This document shows positions 53,256 through 60,800 of a stretch of DNA of 64,000 bases, one piece after another; within the stretch, counting starts at the first letter, position 1, and each line of letters starts with the position of its first letter. The position numbers and the translations under genes are program-made. Origin of the DNA: an uncultured Prevotella sp. (GTDB lineage: Bacteria; Bacteroidota; Bacteroidia; Bacteroidales; Bacteroidaceae); the NCBI GenBank assembly GCA_937907705.1, contig CALCVP010000083.1:79415-143414 (forward strand), written 5' to 3'. The notes under the pieces were generated by a model. The model saw only the letters and a list, made by a program, of their open reading frames with translations. It did no database searches and was not told the DNA's origin.

Positions 53256-53591
53256 ATGACAAGATAGATTATCATGCTTATGGCATTGACAAGCTTGGCA
53301 GCCTGCCGCAGGGAGCATAACAACAGCACCTTGGAATCTGCCTATTACTGGAGCACAACCCTGCAAATGGACAGTGCCAAAAGGACTTTTCTGCGTGCGC
53401 ATCAAGTGAAACGCCTCTACATAAGGTTCTTTGATATTGTGATGAGCGAGGACAACGGACCTGTGCCTAATGCCACCCTGCGCTTTGATGCGGTGCTGCC
53501 TGACACGATAGAGGTGGTGCCTACCTACAGCTTGGAAGCGTATGTATTGAGCCAAGTGTACCACAATATACCACACGCTGTGAAGTGCTGA
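53256..53591 (+). pseudogene. Truncated lipoprotein gene with early nonsense codon
   Basis: The ATG at 53256 is followed in frame by ACA AGA TAG and then by a good signal peptide and lipobox (MLMALTSLAACRRE), so the fourth codon is a stop, probably once AAG. Translation could restart at 53274 (105 residues). The visible part (YYWSTTLQMDSAKRTF ... KRLYIRFFDIV ... PDTIEVVPT) resembles, from memory, the first quarter of a lipoprotein of 350-450 residues found in Bacteroidota. After EVVPT the likeness ends and the frame stops; another frame then reads CEVLTKIAQT, which may continue the original protein. A repeat array starts 27 bp later. I take it as a remnant. Confidence 0.65.
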
Positions 53592-53617
53592 CCAAGATAG
53601 CGCAAACATCAAGCAGG

Positions 53618-53705
53618 CAATAACGATGCTTTCGCAAGCCGATAGCATAGCTATCAGAAGCCAAGAGCGGTGCTTTCGCAAACCGAAAGCACCGCTCTTG
53701 TATAT
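53618..53705. repeat. 22-bp repeat array, family A, four units, ending in a perfect hairpin
   Basis: Units at 53618, 53640, 53662 and 53684. The last two arms, CAAGAGCGGTGCTTTCG (53662-53678) and CGAAAGCACCGCTCTTG (53684-53700), are perfect reverse complements around CAAAC, the same 17+5+17 layout as at 43983-44021 but with other bases. Spaced 129 bp from the murI stop. Confidence 0.88.
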
Positions 53706-53833
53706 CGGCAACTTATCAACACTGTTGAAAAGCCTTTTATATTACTGTAAATCAATTATTTATTACGACAGCAAACTATCGCATGCAATCCTCCATACAC
53801 TGCTTTACGATACCTTTGGAACAGGTAAGCGAC

Positions 53834-54679
53834 CTACTCTAAAGCGATGGTTTCCACGTCTACAGCTTCATGCAAGAAGAGCTGGGCAGACTCTCTGAAC
53901 TTGTCGGTGCTCTCTGTAGTCAAGTAGTGGCAATGGCCCTGCTTGGTGCAAAGGGCATCCATTTCAGGATGACGGAACAGATAATCCTTCAAACTATTGG
54001 CCACATACTCGCCCTGAGGAATAATCTTGACCCCGCGAGGCGTGTATTTCAGTATCTTGTCGAGCAGCAACGGGTAGTGTGTACAGCCCAAGATGATAGA
54101 ATCTATCTGTGGGTCGCGATGCAAGAGATTGCCCAAACGCTTCTTTACAAAATAGTCGGCGCCAGGGCTGTCGTATTCATTGTTCTCTACCAACGGCACC
54201 CACATGGGACAAGGCTCGCTCTGCACGGTAATGTCCGGATACAACTTCTGTATCTCAAGCACATAACTCTGGCTCTTTACCGTACCTTCCGTGGCCACAA
54301 TGCCCACATGGCGGCTCTGCGTAATCTGACCTATGCACTCGGCAGTAGGCCTGATAATGCCCAACACCCGGCGCTGGGGATCAAGCGACGGCAGGTCATT
54401 CTGCTGAATAGTGCGCAGCGCCTTGGCAGAAGCTGTGTTGCAAGCCAATATCACCAAATGGCAACCCATGCTGAAAAGCTTCAGTACAGCCTCACGGGTA
54501 AACTGGTAAACCACATCGAACGAACGGGTACCGTAAGGGGTACGGGCATTGTCGCCCAAATACAAATAATCATAATGCGGCAAGATGTTGCGCATCTGGT
54601 GCAAAATGGTGAGCCCACCATAGCCAGAGTCGAACACTCCTATTGGACCGGGACCGCTTGGTAAATCTATCATACGCAA
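53834..54679 (-). CDS. murI: Glutamate racemase
   Basis: Makes D-glutamate for peptidoglycan. 281 residues (279 if the ATG at 54673 is used). GVFDSGYGGLTIL at the start, the first catalytic cysteine in ILACNTAS and the second in LGCTHYPLL are intact. Leads on the same strand from the ompH genes upstream (131-bp gap), a murI-ompH-bamA-uppS order that is common in this phylum. Confidence 0.95.
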   Translation of the reverse strand: MRMIDLPSGPGPIGVFDSGYGGLTILHQMRNILPHYDYLYLGDNARTPYGTRSFDVVYQFTREAVLKLFSMGCHLVILACNTASAKALRTIQQNDLPSLDPQRRVLGIIRPTAECIGQITQSRHVGIVATEGTVKSQSYVLEIQKLYPDITVQSEPCPMWVPLVENNEYDSPGADYFVKKRLGNLLHRDPQIDSIILGCTHYPLLLDKILKYTPRGVKIIPQGEYVANSLKDYLFRHPEMDALCTKQGHCHYLTTESTDKFRESAQLFLHEAVDVETIALE

Positions 54680-54810
54680 TGTTTTTGAATTTTAAAATCA
54701 GGACTTGAACCAGGTGCTTCGTGCTTGTTTTTCCCTATAACACCACCGGCACGCAACTGCATTGAATGCCGAATGATTCCATGAACTGCCGGCGCAGCAT
54801 GCCGAAAGCC

Positions 54811-55320
54811 TTATTTTCCTTTAGACAAAGCCTCTGCTACAACCACAGTAAGGTCTTCGCCCTCGGCACTGTTGATATAAGGCAGCGCATCGTTGTCGGT
54901 ATTGAGGATAAACGACAAGCCTTTTTCTGCACCTATTTTAGCCAACGCAGCATTGAGCTTTGCCTTCAAAGGGGCATAAGCATCCGTCTCGGCCTTAGCC
55001 AGCAAGCGCTGGGCTTCCTCCTTGAACTGCATGTTCTTGTAGAGCAAGTCTTGCAATTCAGACTGACGCTTGTCAAGAATAACAGGGGCCAAATTTTTCT
55101 GAGTGGCCAAGAATGTCTCATACTTCTGCACAAACTCTTCTGAAGCGCGCTTGGTCTCGGCATCATACTGCGCACGCAACTGCTCCAAATTGGTTTGGGC
55201 AATGGCGTAATCGGGCATCAACTTCAGAGCCTGGCTGTAACTGAGATAGCCAAACTTAATCTGCGCTTGCGCCACAAAAGGCAGCAAGGCTAAAAGAAAT
55301 AAAATAGCAAGTTTTTTCAT
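54811..55320 (-). CDS. OmpH/Skp family periplasmic chaperone (copy 1)
   Basis: 169 residues from ATG 55320 (MKKLAILFLLALLPFVAQA/QIKFGY, signal cleavage before Gln); the frame from 55395 adds 25 unrelated residues. After the short beta part (FGYLSYSQALKLMPDYA), a long coiled coil (~45-110) forms the tentacles that hold unfolded outer membrane proteins for BamA. Third of three paralogues downstream of bamA. Confidence 0.9.
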   Translation of the reverse strand: MKKLAILFLLALLPFVAQAQIKFGYLSYSQALKLMPDYAIAQTNLEQLRAQYDAETKRASEEFVQKYETFLATQKNLAPVILDKRQSELQDLLYKNMQFKEEAQRLLAKAETDAYAPLKAKLNAALAKIGAEKGLSFILNTDNDALPYINSAEGEDLTVVVAEALSKGK

Positions 55321-55404
55321 AATAGACAATATCAATAAACTAAATGAATTATAAAGAAAACACTTTAAACAAGTGTTCAGCAGAACAATACACAACAGGA
55401 ACTA

Positions 55405-55434
55405 AAAAAGCCGCTTTCAAAATAGAAAGCGGCT
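55405..55434 (-). terminator. Rho-independent terminator after ompH copy 2
   Basis: AGCCGCTTTC (55409-55418) and GAAAGCGGCT (55425-55434) form a perfect 10-bp stem; on the minus strand TTTTTTAG follows. It lies between copies 2 and 1. Confidence 0.85.
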
Positions 55435-55451
55435 CGCTGTGAAAATATTGC

Positions 55452-55955
55452 TTATTTCAGTTTGTTCAACTCAGCTTTCACTTCTGCAGTAACGTCCTTG
55501 CTCAAGGTTTCGCTGATATAAGGAATACCGGCAGATACATCCATGATGTAAACATAACCGCCATTCTTGCCCACATTCTTGATAGCTGTCATTACTTTGG
55601 CCATGATAGGTTGCATGGTTTCCTGCTGCAACTTCTGCAAAGCCTGCTGGTTGTCTTGGTAAGCCTGCTGATACTTCTGGATAAGACCTTGTATCTTGGC
55701 CTCTGTCTCCTTCTGAGCGGTAGCACCCATAGTAGACTTTGCTGCCTCATACTTGTCGGACTCACTCTGTATTTCCTTCTGCATCTGGGTTAAGCTGTTC
55801 TCATATTCCTTTGACTTAGCCTCCAAATCGCCACGAGCTTTGATAAACTCAGGCATATTCTGCATAATAGCTTGAGCATCAACATGACCGAACTTCTGCT
55901 GTGCAAATGTTGCCAATGGCGCAAACATCAACAGTAATAAAATTAATTTTTTCAT
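55452..55955 (-). CDS. OmpH/Skp family periplasmic chaperone (copy 2)
   Basis: 167 residues; signal cleavage TFA/QQKFGH. FGHVDAQAIMQNMPEF is followed by a Gln/Lys-rich coiled coil and VYIMDVSAGIPYIS at the end, all typical of Skp. It ends at a strong terminator. The neighbour upstream is the third copy, 355 bp away. Confidence 0.92.
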   Translation of the reverse strand: MKKLILLLLMFAPLATFAQQKFGHVDAQAIMQNMPEFIKARGDLEAKSKEYENSLTQMQKEIQSESDKYEAAKSTMGATAQKETEAKIQGLIQKYQQAYQDNQQALQKLQQETMQPIMAKVMTAIKNVGKNGGYVYIMDVSAGIPYISETLSKDVTAEVKAELNKLK

Positions 55956-56310
55956 CTTTTCTTTTTCGATATTATTTGTTGTTATATTCTGTTTTCATAC
56001 CTATCACCCACCCTTTGCCATGCAACAGCACTACAATAAGGCTGCAATAAGCGTTGCAAAAATAGTTATTTTAGTTTGAATAACCTAACTTTACATGTAA
56101 ATTCATTTACATTAACCAAACTGACACAACTATTTAACACTAATAAAATGTTTTGAAGTGGGTGCATTATGGTGATAATTTTTCAGAACTCACCTTGAAT
56201 GGTCAAACTCCAACTTTGCTGTATGCCAGCAAACGGACAAAGCACCGAACCGCAAAACAGCAAAACCTGTCAGGCAAATGAGCTTTGGCTCATGTCTGCA
56301 AGCAGGCATG
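55956..56310. other. Spacer between two ompH genes
   Basis: 355 bp, A/T-rich, no gene. A short, decayed family A pair lies at 56023-56066. ATGAGC/GCTCAT around TTTG (about 56280-56295) gives a small hairpin soon after the stop of copy 3, perhaps its terminator. Confidence 0.5.
56023..56066. repeat. Decayed 22-bp repeat pair, family A
   Basis: CAACAGCACTACAATAA (56023) and CAATAAGCGTTGCAAAA (56045), 22 bp apart, fit the family arm loosely. Weakest of the family A sites. Confidence 0.45.
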
Positions 56311-56826
56311 TCAATTATAAGAATAGCCTAATTTGGTAAGCACCTCGTTGCTGATGTCTACCTTAGGCGATGCAAAGATAATGCCAGAGTCTGACGCACG
56401 GTCAAGCACAAGGCTGTAACCACGCAAATCAGAGATGTCTTTTACCGCGGTATAAATCTCTTCCTGTATAGGAGTCATCAAGCTGGTACGCTTCTTGAAC
56501 AGTTCACCCTCCGGACCAAAATACTTCTTCTTCAAGTCGGCAGCCTCTTTCTCCTTATTCATGATAGCCTCTTGACGGGCCTTCTTCTGCTCTTGAGAGA
56601 GAAACACTACTTCGTTTTGATAATTCTTGTACATGGTTTGCGCCTCTGTATTAAGGGCTTCTACCTCTGCCTGCCACTTCTTGGCAACCTGAGAAAGCTG
56701 CTCATTGGCACGCTCATAAGCTGGAATATTCTTCAAGATATATTCCATATCAATCAATGCAAACTTCTGGGCACTTGCCGTAATGGCCATCATTGCCATC
56801 ACAACTAACATCATTAATTTTTTCAT
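56311..56826 (-). CDS. OmpH/Skp family periplasmic chaperone (copy 3)
   Basis: 171 residues; signal cleavage ASA/QKFALI. FALIDMEYILKNIPAYERA is followed by a coiled coil and GYSLVLDRASDSGIIF. Of the three copies it is nearest to bamA (287-bp gap) and is probably the main Skp of the Bam pathway. Confidence 0.92.
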   Translation of the reverse strand: MKKLMMLVVMAMMAITASAQKFALIDMEYILKNIPAYERANEQLSQVAKKWQAEVEALNTEAQTMYKNYQNEVVFLSQEQKKARQEAIMNKEKEAADLKKKYFGPEGELFKKRTSLMTPIQEEIYTAVKDISDLRGYSLVLDRASDSGIIFASPKVDISNEVLTKLGYSYN

Positions 56827-57034
56827 GTCTATTCTCCTTATGGTTAATTACTGTGCTGCAGCATTGCAACAGCACACACATTGCAAACTAAAACGAAACG
56901 AACAGGCTAAGCATCTTTAGCCGAAAAGAAATGAAAGGAAACTGAAATTCAATAAAATAAATACTATATTGTATATTAAAAGAATGGATATGGTCGCTCA
57001 ACCAAGCGACACATAAGCGGGTTTTATTGTAAAT

Positions 57035-57086
57035 CTGAATAAGTAGGTGTTCACCATTCACCTAAATAAAACACCTACTTATTCAG
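57035..57086 (-). terminator. Perfect 17-bp inverted repeat after bamA
   Basis: CTGAATAAGTAGGTGTT (57035-57051) and AACACCTACTTATTCAG (57070-57086) match perfectly around 18 nt. It lies 27 bp beyond the bamA stop. The bases that follow on the minus strand (ATTTACAATAAAA) are a poor uridine tract, so it may rather be an mRNA-stabilising or attenuating hairpin. Confidence 0.6.
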
Positions 57087-57113
57087 TTATATTATATCAG
57101 CAATAGGCCGTCA

Positions 57114-59729
57114 TCAGAACTCCTGACCCAAGATAAAGTGGAACTGGCTGCCGCCCTTGGTGCCGAACACCTTGTCGAAACCATAAGCCCAGTCGATACC
57201 CATCATACCCACCATAGGCAGGAAGATACGAACACCGACACCAGCCGAACGTTTCATGTCAAAAGGATTAAACTTCTTGGTGCTGTTCCAAGCGTTACCA
57301 GCCTCTGCAAAGGTCAAACCGTAAATGGTAGTGTTGCCTAACAAGAACGGATAGCGCAGCTCCAAAGAGAAGCGGTCATAGGCATAACCTTCATAACCGT
57401 ATGGAGTAAGACTACCATTCTCGTAACCACGCAAGCCGATAGTTTCCTCAGCATAACTGGTAGAGTAGCCACTCATACCGTCGCCACCCATATAATAGGT
57501 CTCGAAAGGCGACTTCTTGTACTTGTTGTAAGAACCAAGCAAGCCCATTTCCACACGAGTCATCAGCACAAAACACTTAGGCGTATTGCTCAAAGCGGTG
57601 TAAGTCTTTGCCTTAAACTTCCACTTGTGATACTCTACCCAGCGGTATTTCTCTTGCTGCTCATTAGAGTAATTGGGCGAATTGGGGTTATTGGCCAAGT
57701 TTTTATAGTCTTTATGGTCAAATGCAGACCATGGTGGAGTGAGCGAAACAGAGAATGTAAACTCTGAACCACGGCGTGGGAACAACTGGTTGTCAGTTGA
57801 AGTACGCGACAAGGTCAAGCCTAAATTCAAGTTATTGCAGTTACCGTTACTTACGATAAAGTAGCGCCAATTCTTCAACATATAGCGTTGATAAGCCAAT
57901 TCGAGCGACAATTGGAAATAGTCATCTGGCCAACGGAGACGCTTGCCCCATCCTAACGAGAAGCCAAACAGCTTGATATAGGTGTCTGGATCATAATAAT
58001 TTTCATAATAATTGTTGTAACTGTTGCCATATCCGTACATGTAATTGTAGTAGTTTGTCATGTACGCATTGTTATAATAGTTGCTTGACACATCAGTTTG
58101 CTTAGAGAAATAAGCGCCGACAGTAAACTGAATAGGACGCTTGCCGCCAAACCAAGCCGTTGAATAAGATACATTATACGATTGATAATAAGTACCATTG
58201 GTCTGCGCACCGATAGAAAGCACCTCACCATCACCTACCGGCAAGATTCCTCTATGCTCCTTGTTCTTGTTGAAGAGGTTTGCCATAGAGAAGTTGTTCA
58301 GCTTCAATCCTACACGGCCAATGACACCTGTCTGTCCCCAACCTAATGAAAGTTCTACCTGGTCGTTGCTTTTCTGTACCAAATCCCAGTTGATATCCAC
58401 ATTGCCATCTTCGTAATTAGGCTGTACATCAGGGTTTATCTGTTCAGGATCGAAGTGTCCCATAGAGGCCAACTCACGTGCCGAACGCTGCAAAGCTTCC
58501 TTAGAGAAGAGGTCGCCAGGCTTTGTACGCAGCTCACGGCGCACTACATTCTCGTAAAGACGGGTGTTGCCATTGATACGTACATGGTTCAAGTGGGCTT
58601 GTTGCCCTTCAACGATACGCATCTCCAAGTCTATAGAGTCACCGACAATGTTGACTTCAGTAGGCTGAAGATTATAAAACAGGTAACCATTATTCCAATA
58701 GTTGTTACCCACAGCATCGTCATCCTCCGACAAGCGCTTGTGCATCAGCTTCTGGTTGTACACATCACCCTTCTTCATACCCAACACTTGATTTAGATAA
58801 TCAGTGGTATAGATGGTGTTGCCCACCCATGTAATGTTGCGGATATAGTACTTCTTGCCCTCGTTTACCTTGAGCAAGATGTTCACATGCTTGTCATCAG
58901 CATTCCAGACGCTGTCTTCCAAAATCTCTGCATCACGGTAACCTAACTCGTTGTACTTGTCAATGAGGTTCTGCTTATCCTTTTTATAGCGTTCTGGAGT
59001 AAACTTTTTGGATTTCAAAAAAGATGAAAGCTTGCCTGCTTCATGGGTCTTTGAAAAAGCACCTTTCTTGAAAAGGCCGCCCTTAATCTTGGAAGAAGCC
59101 AAATATTTGTTGCCTTCGATGATGATGCTTCTTACCTTCATCTTGTCTTTCTTGTCAATAATCACATCAAGAATGACATGGTTTTTGTTGGTAACATCAT
59201 CCCTCTGCTGAATGCTTATCTCAGCATTCTTATAGCCTTTATCGTCATAATACTTCTGTGCAAGAGTCTTTGCACGGTCTATCATGTTAGGAGTTATCTG
59301 GCTACCCTTCAGCAATCCGAGTCGCTGTTCAAGGTCTTCACGCTCCGATTTCTTAGGACCTATATAGTTAATGGTCGAAACACGGGGACGAGTAGCAAGA
59401 TAAAAGTGCAGATAAATATTGTCGCCGACAATCGAGTCGGCTGCAACCTGCACCTTAGAGAAGAGTCCATGCTTCCAATAACGCTTTACCGCGTCTGTAA
59501 TGGCATCACCAGGCACTTCTATTTTCTGCCCTACCGTAAGGCCAGAGATACTTGTCAGCATGTAATCCTCATAGCCTTCAACACCCGACACAGCAATACC
59601 TGCAATTGTACAAGAGCGAGGCATGCCCGCATAAGTGATGTCTGGATTGACTATTTTTTCCTGCGCCGCAGCACAAACGCACATGAATAGCGCGGCAACC
59701 AGCGCAACACATCCTCTTAGTCTGTTCAT
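57114..59729 (-). CDS. bamA: Outer membrane protein assembly factor BamA
   Basis: 871 residues; signal cleavage AAA/QEKIVN. Five POTRA domains (~25-430) are followed by the 16-stranded Omp85 barrel (~440-871), ending in FHFILGQEF with the C-terminal aromatic. It inserts beta-barrel proteins into the outer membrane; the three Skp-like chaperones downstream deliver clients. A Tyr/Asn-rich loop (NYYNYMYGYGNSYNNYY) at about residue 560 is an expanded surface loop. It follows uppS on the same strand across a 327-bp repeat-filled gap. Confidence 0.95.
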   Translation of the reverse strand: MNRLRGCVALVAALFMCVCAAAQEKIVNPDITYAGMPRSCTIAGIAVSGVEGYEDYMLTSISGLTVGQKIEVPGDAITDAVKRYWKHGLFSKVQVAADSIVGDNIYLHFYLATRPRVSTINYIGPKKSEREDLEQRLGLLKGSQITPNMIDRAKTLAQKYYDDKGYKNAEISIQQRDDVTNKNHVILDVIIDKKDKMKVRSIIIEGNKYLASSKIKGGLFKKGAFSKTHEAGKLSSFLKSKKFTPERYKKDKQNLIDKYNELGYRDAEILEDSVWNADDKHVNILLKVNEGKKYYIRNITWVGNTIYTTDYLNQVLGMKKGDVYNQKLMHKRLSEDDDAVGNNYWNNGYLFYNLQPTEVNIVGDSIDLEMRIVEGQQAHLNHVRINGNTRLYENVVRRELRTKPGDLFSKEALQRSARELASMGHFDPEQINPDVQPNYEDGNVDINWDLVQKSNDQVELSLGWGQTGVIGRVGLKLNNFSMANLFNKNKEHRGILPVGDGEVLSIGAQTNGTYYQSYNVSYSTAWFGGKRPIQFTVGAYFSKQTDVSSNYYNNAYMTNYYNYMYGYGNSYNNYYENYYDPDTYIKLFGFSLGWGKRLRWPDDYFQLSLELAYQRYMLKNWRYFIVSNGNCNNLNLGLTLSRTSTDNQLFPRRGSEFTFSVSLTPPWSAFDHKDYKNLANNPNSPNYSNEQQEKYRWVEYHKWKFKAKTYTALSNTPKCFVLMTRVEMGLLGSYNKYKKSPFETYYMGGDGMSGYSTSYAEETIGLRGYENGSLTPYGYEGYAYDRFSLELRYPFLLGNTTIYGLTFAEAGNAWNSTKKFNPFDMKRSAGVGVRIFLPMVGMMGIDWAYGFDKVFGTKGGSQFHFILGQEF

Positions 59730-60056
59730 CTTCTCTTTCTATTGTCTATTTTTATGCACACGATATGGAATACATGTGCTGTTTCATTCGCATTAAAACA
59801 CAGCATAAGGAGAACTGTTTTCAACTATCGTCTCTACTCCTTTGCTTTATTAAATTACCTCTAAAGCGTTGTACATTTATAGCTATTATCATACAGCTTC
59901 ATGGACACAGCCTTATAGCTTGATAGGCCAAGCACTGTGGCATGACAGCTAAAGCATTGTATTTTTATAGTCCAAGCACTGCATATTTAGTGCTAAGACA
60001 CTATATACTTATAGCTAAAGTACCATAATAGCGACACTAAAATATCCGCAGTAGCC
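59730..60056. other. Spacer between uppS and bamA
   Basis: 327 bp, no gene. Its right half is the eight-unit array 59861-60036; the left half is A/T-rich and should contain the bamA promoter. Confidence 0.6.
59861..60036. repeat. 22-bp periodic array of about eight units upstream of bamA
   Basis: Units start every 22 bp from 59861 to 60015. The first and fifth differ at three positions (CTAAAGCGTTGTACATTT and CTAAAGCATTGTATTTTT, both then TATAG); the sixth starts TCCAAGCACTGCATATTT and the seventh CTAAGACACTATATACTT. The AGCACTG core sits at the same unit position as in family A, but the flanks are A/T-rich. The array ends 20 bp from the uppS stop. Confidence 0.75.
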
Positions 60057-60800
60057 TTATTTCCCGTCTTGCTCTACCTGCTCCTCTGTTTTTCCGAAGC
60101 GGCGCTGACGACTTTGATAGCTTGCTATGGCCTTATGCAAACATTCCTCGTTGAAGTCTGGCCAATAGGTATCACAGAAGTAAAGCTCTGAATAAGCTAT
60201 CTGCCACAGCAGATAATTAGAGATGCGTACTTCGCCCCCCGTTCGTATTAACAGTTCCGGATCAGGCATAAAGTTAGTCTGCAAGTGCTCTGATATCATG
60301 TTTTCAGTGATGTCTTCAGCATTAATATTGCCTTGTTTCACTTCTTCAGCAAGCTGTTTTACGGCATTTGTTATTTCCCATTTTGACGAATAGCTCAGCG
60401 CTACCACCATTGTCATAGTGGTATTGTTGCGTGTATGTTCCATTGTTTCCTGGAGTTTGAGTCTCACTGCTTCGGGCAAGCGTTGCAAATCACCGATAAC
60501 TCTGAAGCGAACATTATTCTTCATGAATATTTCATCCTCAAGAGAGGTGAGCACCAAGCCCATAAGAGCTGCTATTTCATCGGCAGGTCGGCTCCAGTTT
60601 TCGGTCGAGAAGGTGTAAAGTGTAAGGAACTTAACACCCAATCGCGTACATTCTGACGTGATGCAGCGCACCGCATCAACACCGGCTTGATGTCCATAGC
60701 TGCGCTGTTTGCCTCTTTCCATAGCCCATCTTCCGTTTCCATCCATGATGATAGCGATGTGCTGAGGTATGCGTTTCATGTCTATTGCAGTTTCATTCAT
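60057..60800 (-). CDS. uppS: Isoprenyl transferase (undecaprenyl diphosphate synthase)
   Basis: 247 residues (240 from ATG 60779). Adds isopentenyl units in cis to make the C55 lipid carrier for peptidoglycan and surface glycans. The catalytic Asp is in IIMDGNGRWA, the diphosphate-binding stretch in RSYGHQAGV, and the C-terminal PDPELLIRTGGEVRISNYLLW (shown as LLIRTGGEVRISNYLLW) is conserved. Its start overlaps the end of the DUF6089 gene by 8 bp, so the two are translationally coupled. Confidence 0.95.
   Translation of the reverse strand: MNETAIDMKRIPQHIAIIMDGNGRWAMERGKQRSYGHQAGVDAVRCITSECTRLGVKFLTLYTFSTENWSRPADEIAALMGLVLTSLEDEIFMKNNVRFRVIGDLQRLPEAVRLKLQETMEHTRNNTTMTMVVALSYSSKWEITNAVKQLAEEVKQGNINAEDITENMISEHLQTNFMPDPELLIRTGGEVRISNYLLWQIAYSELYFCDTYWPDFNEECLHKAIASYQSRQRRFGKTEEQVEQDGK

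Noticed and set aside
53274..53591. Intact 105-residue lipoprotein
   Set aside because: An in-frame ATG with a stop at codon 4 directly upstream and the abrupt end of family likeness fit a decayed gene better.
4911..60036. The 22-bp arrays as CRISPR
   Set aside because: There are no identical direct repeats separated by unique spacers, units are degenerate and contiguous, arrays have 2-8 units, and no cas gene is present.
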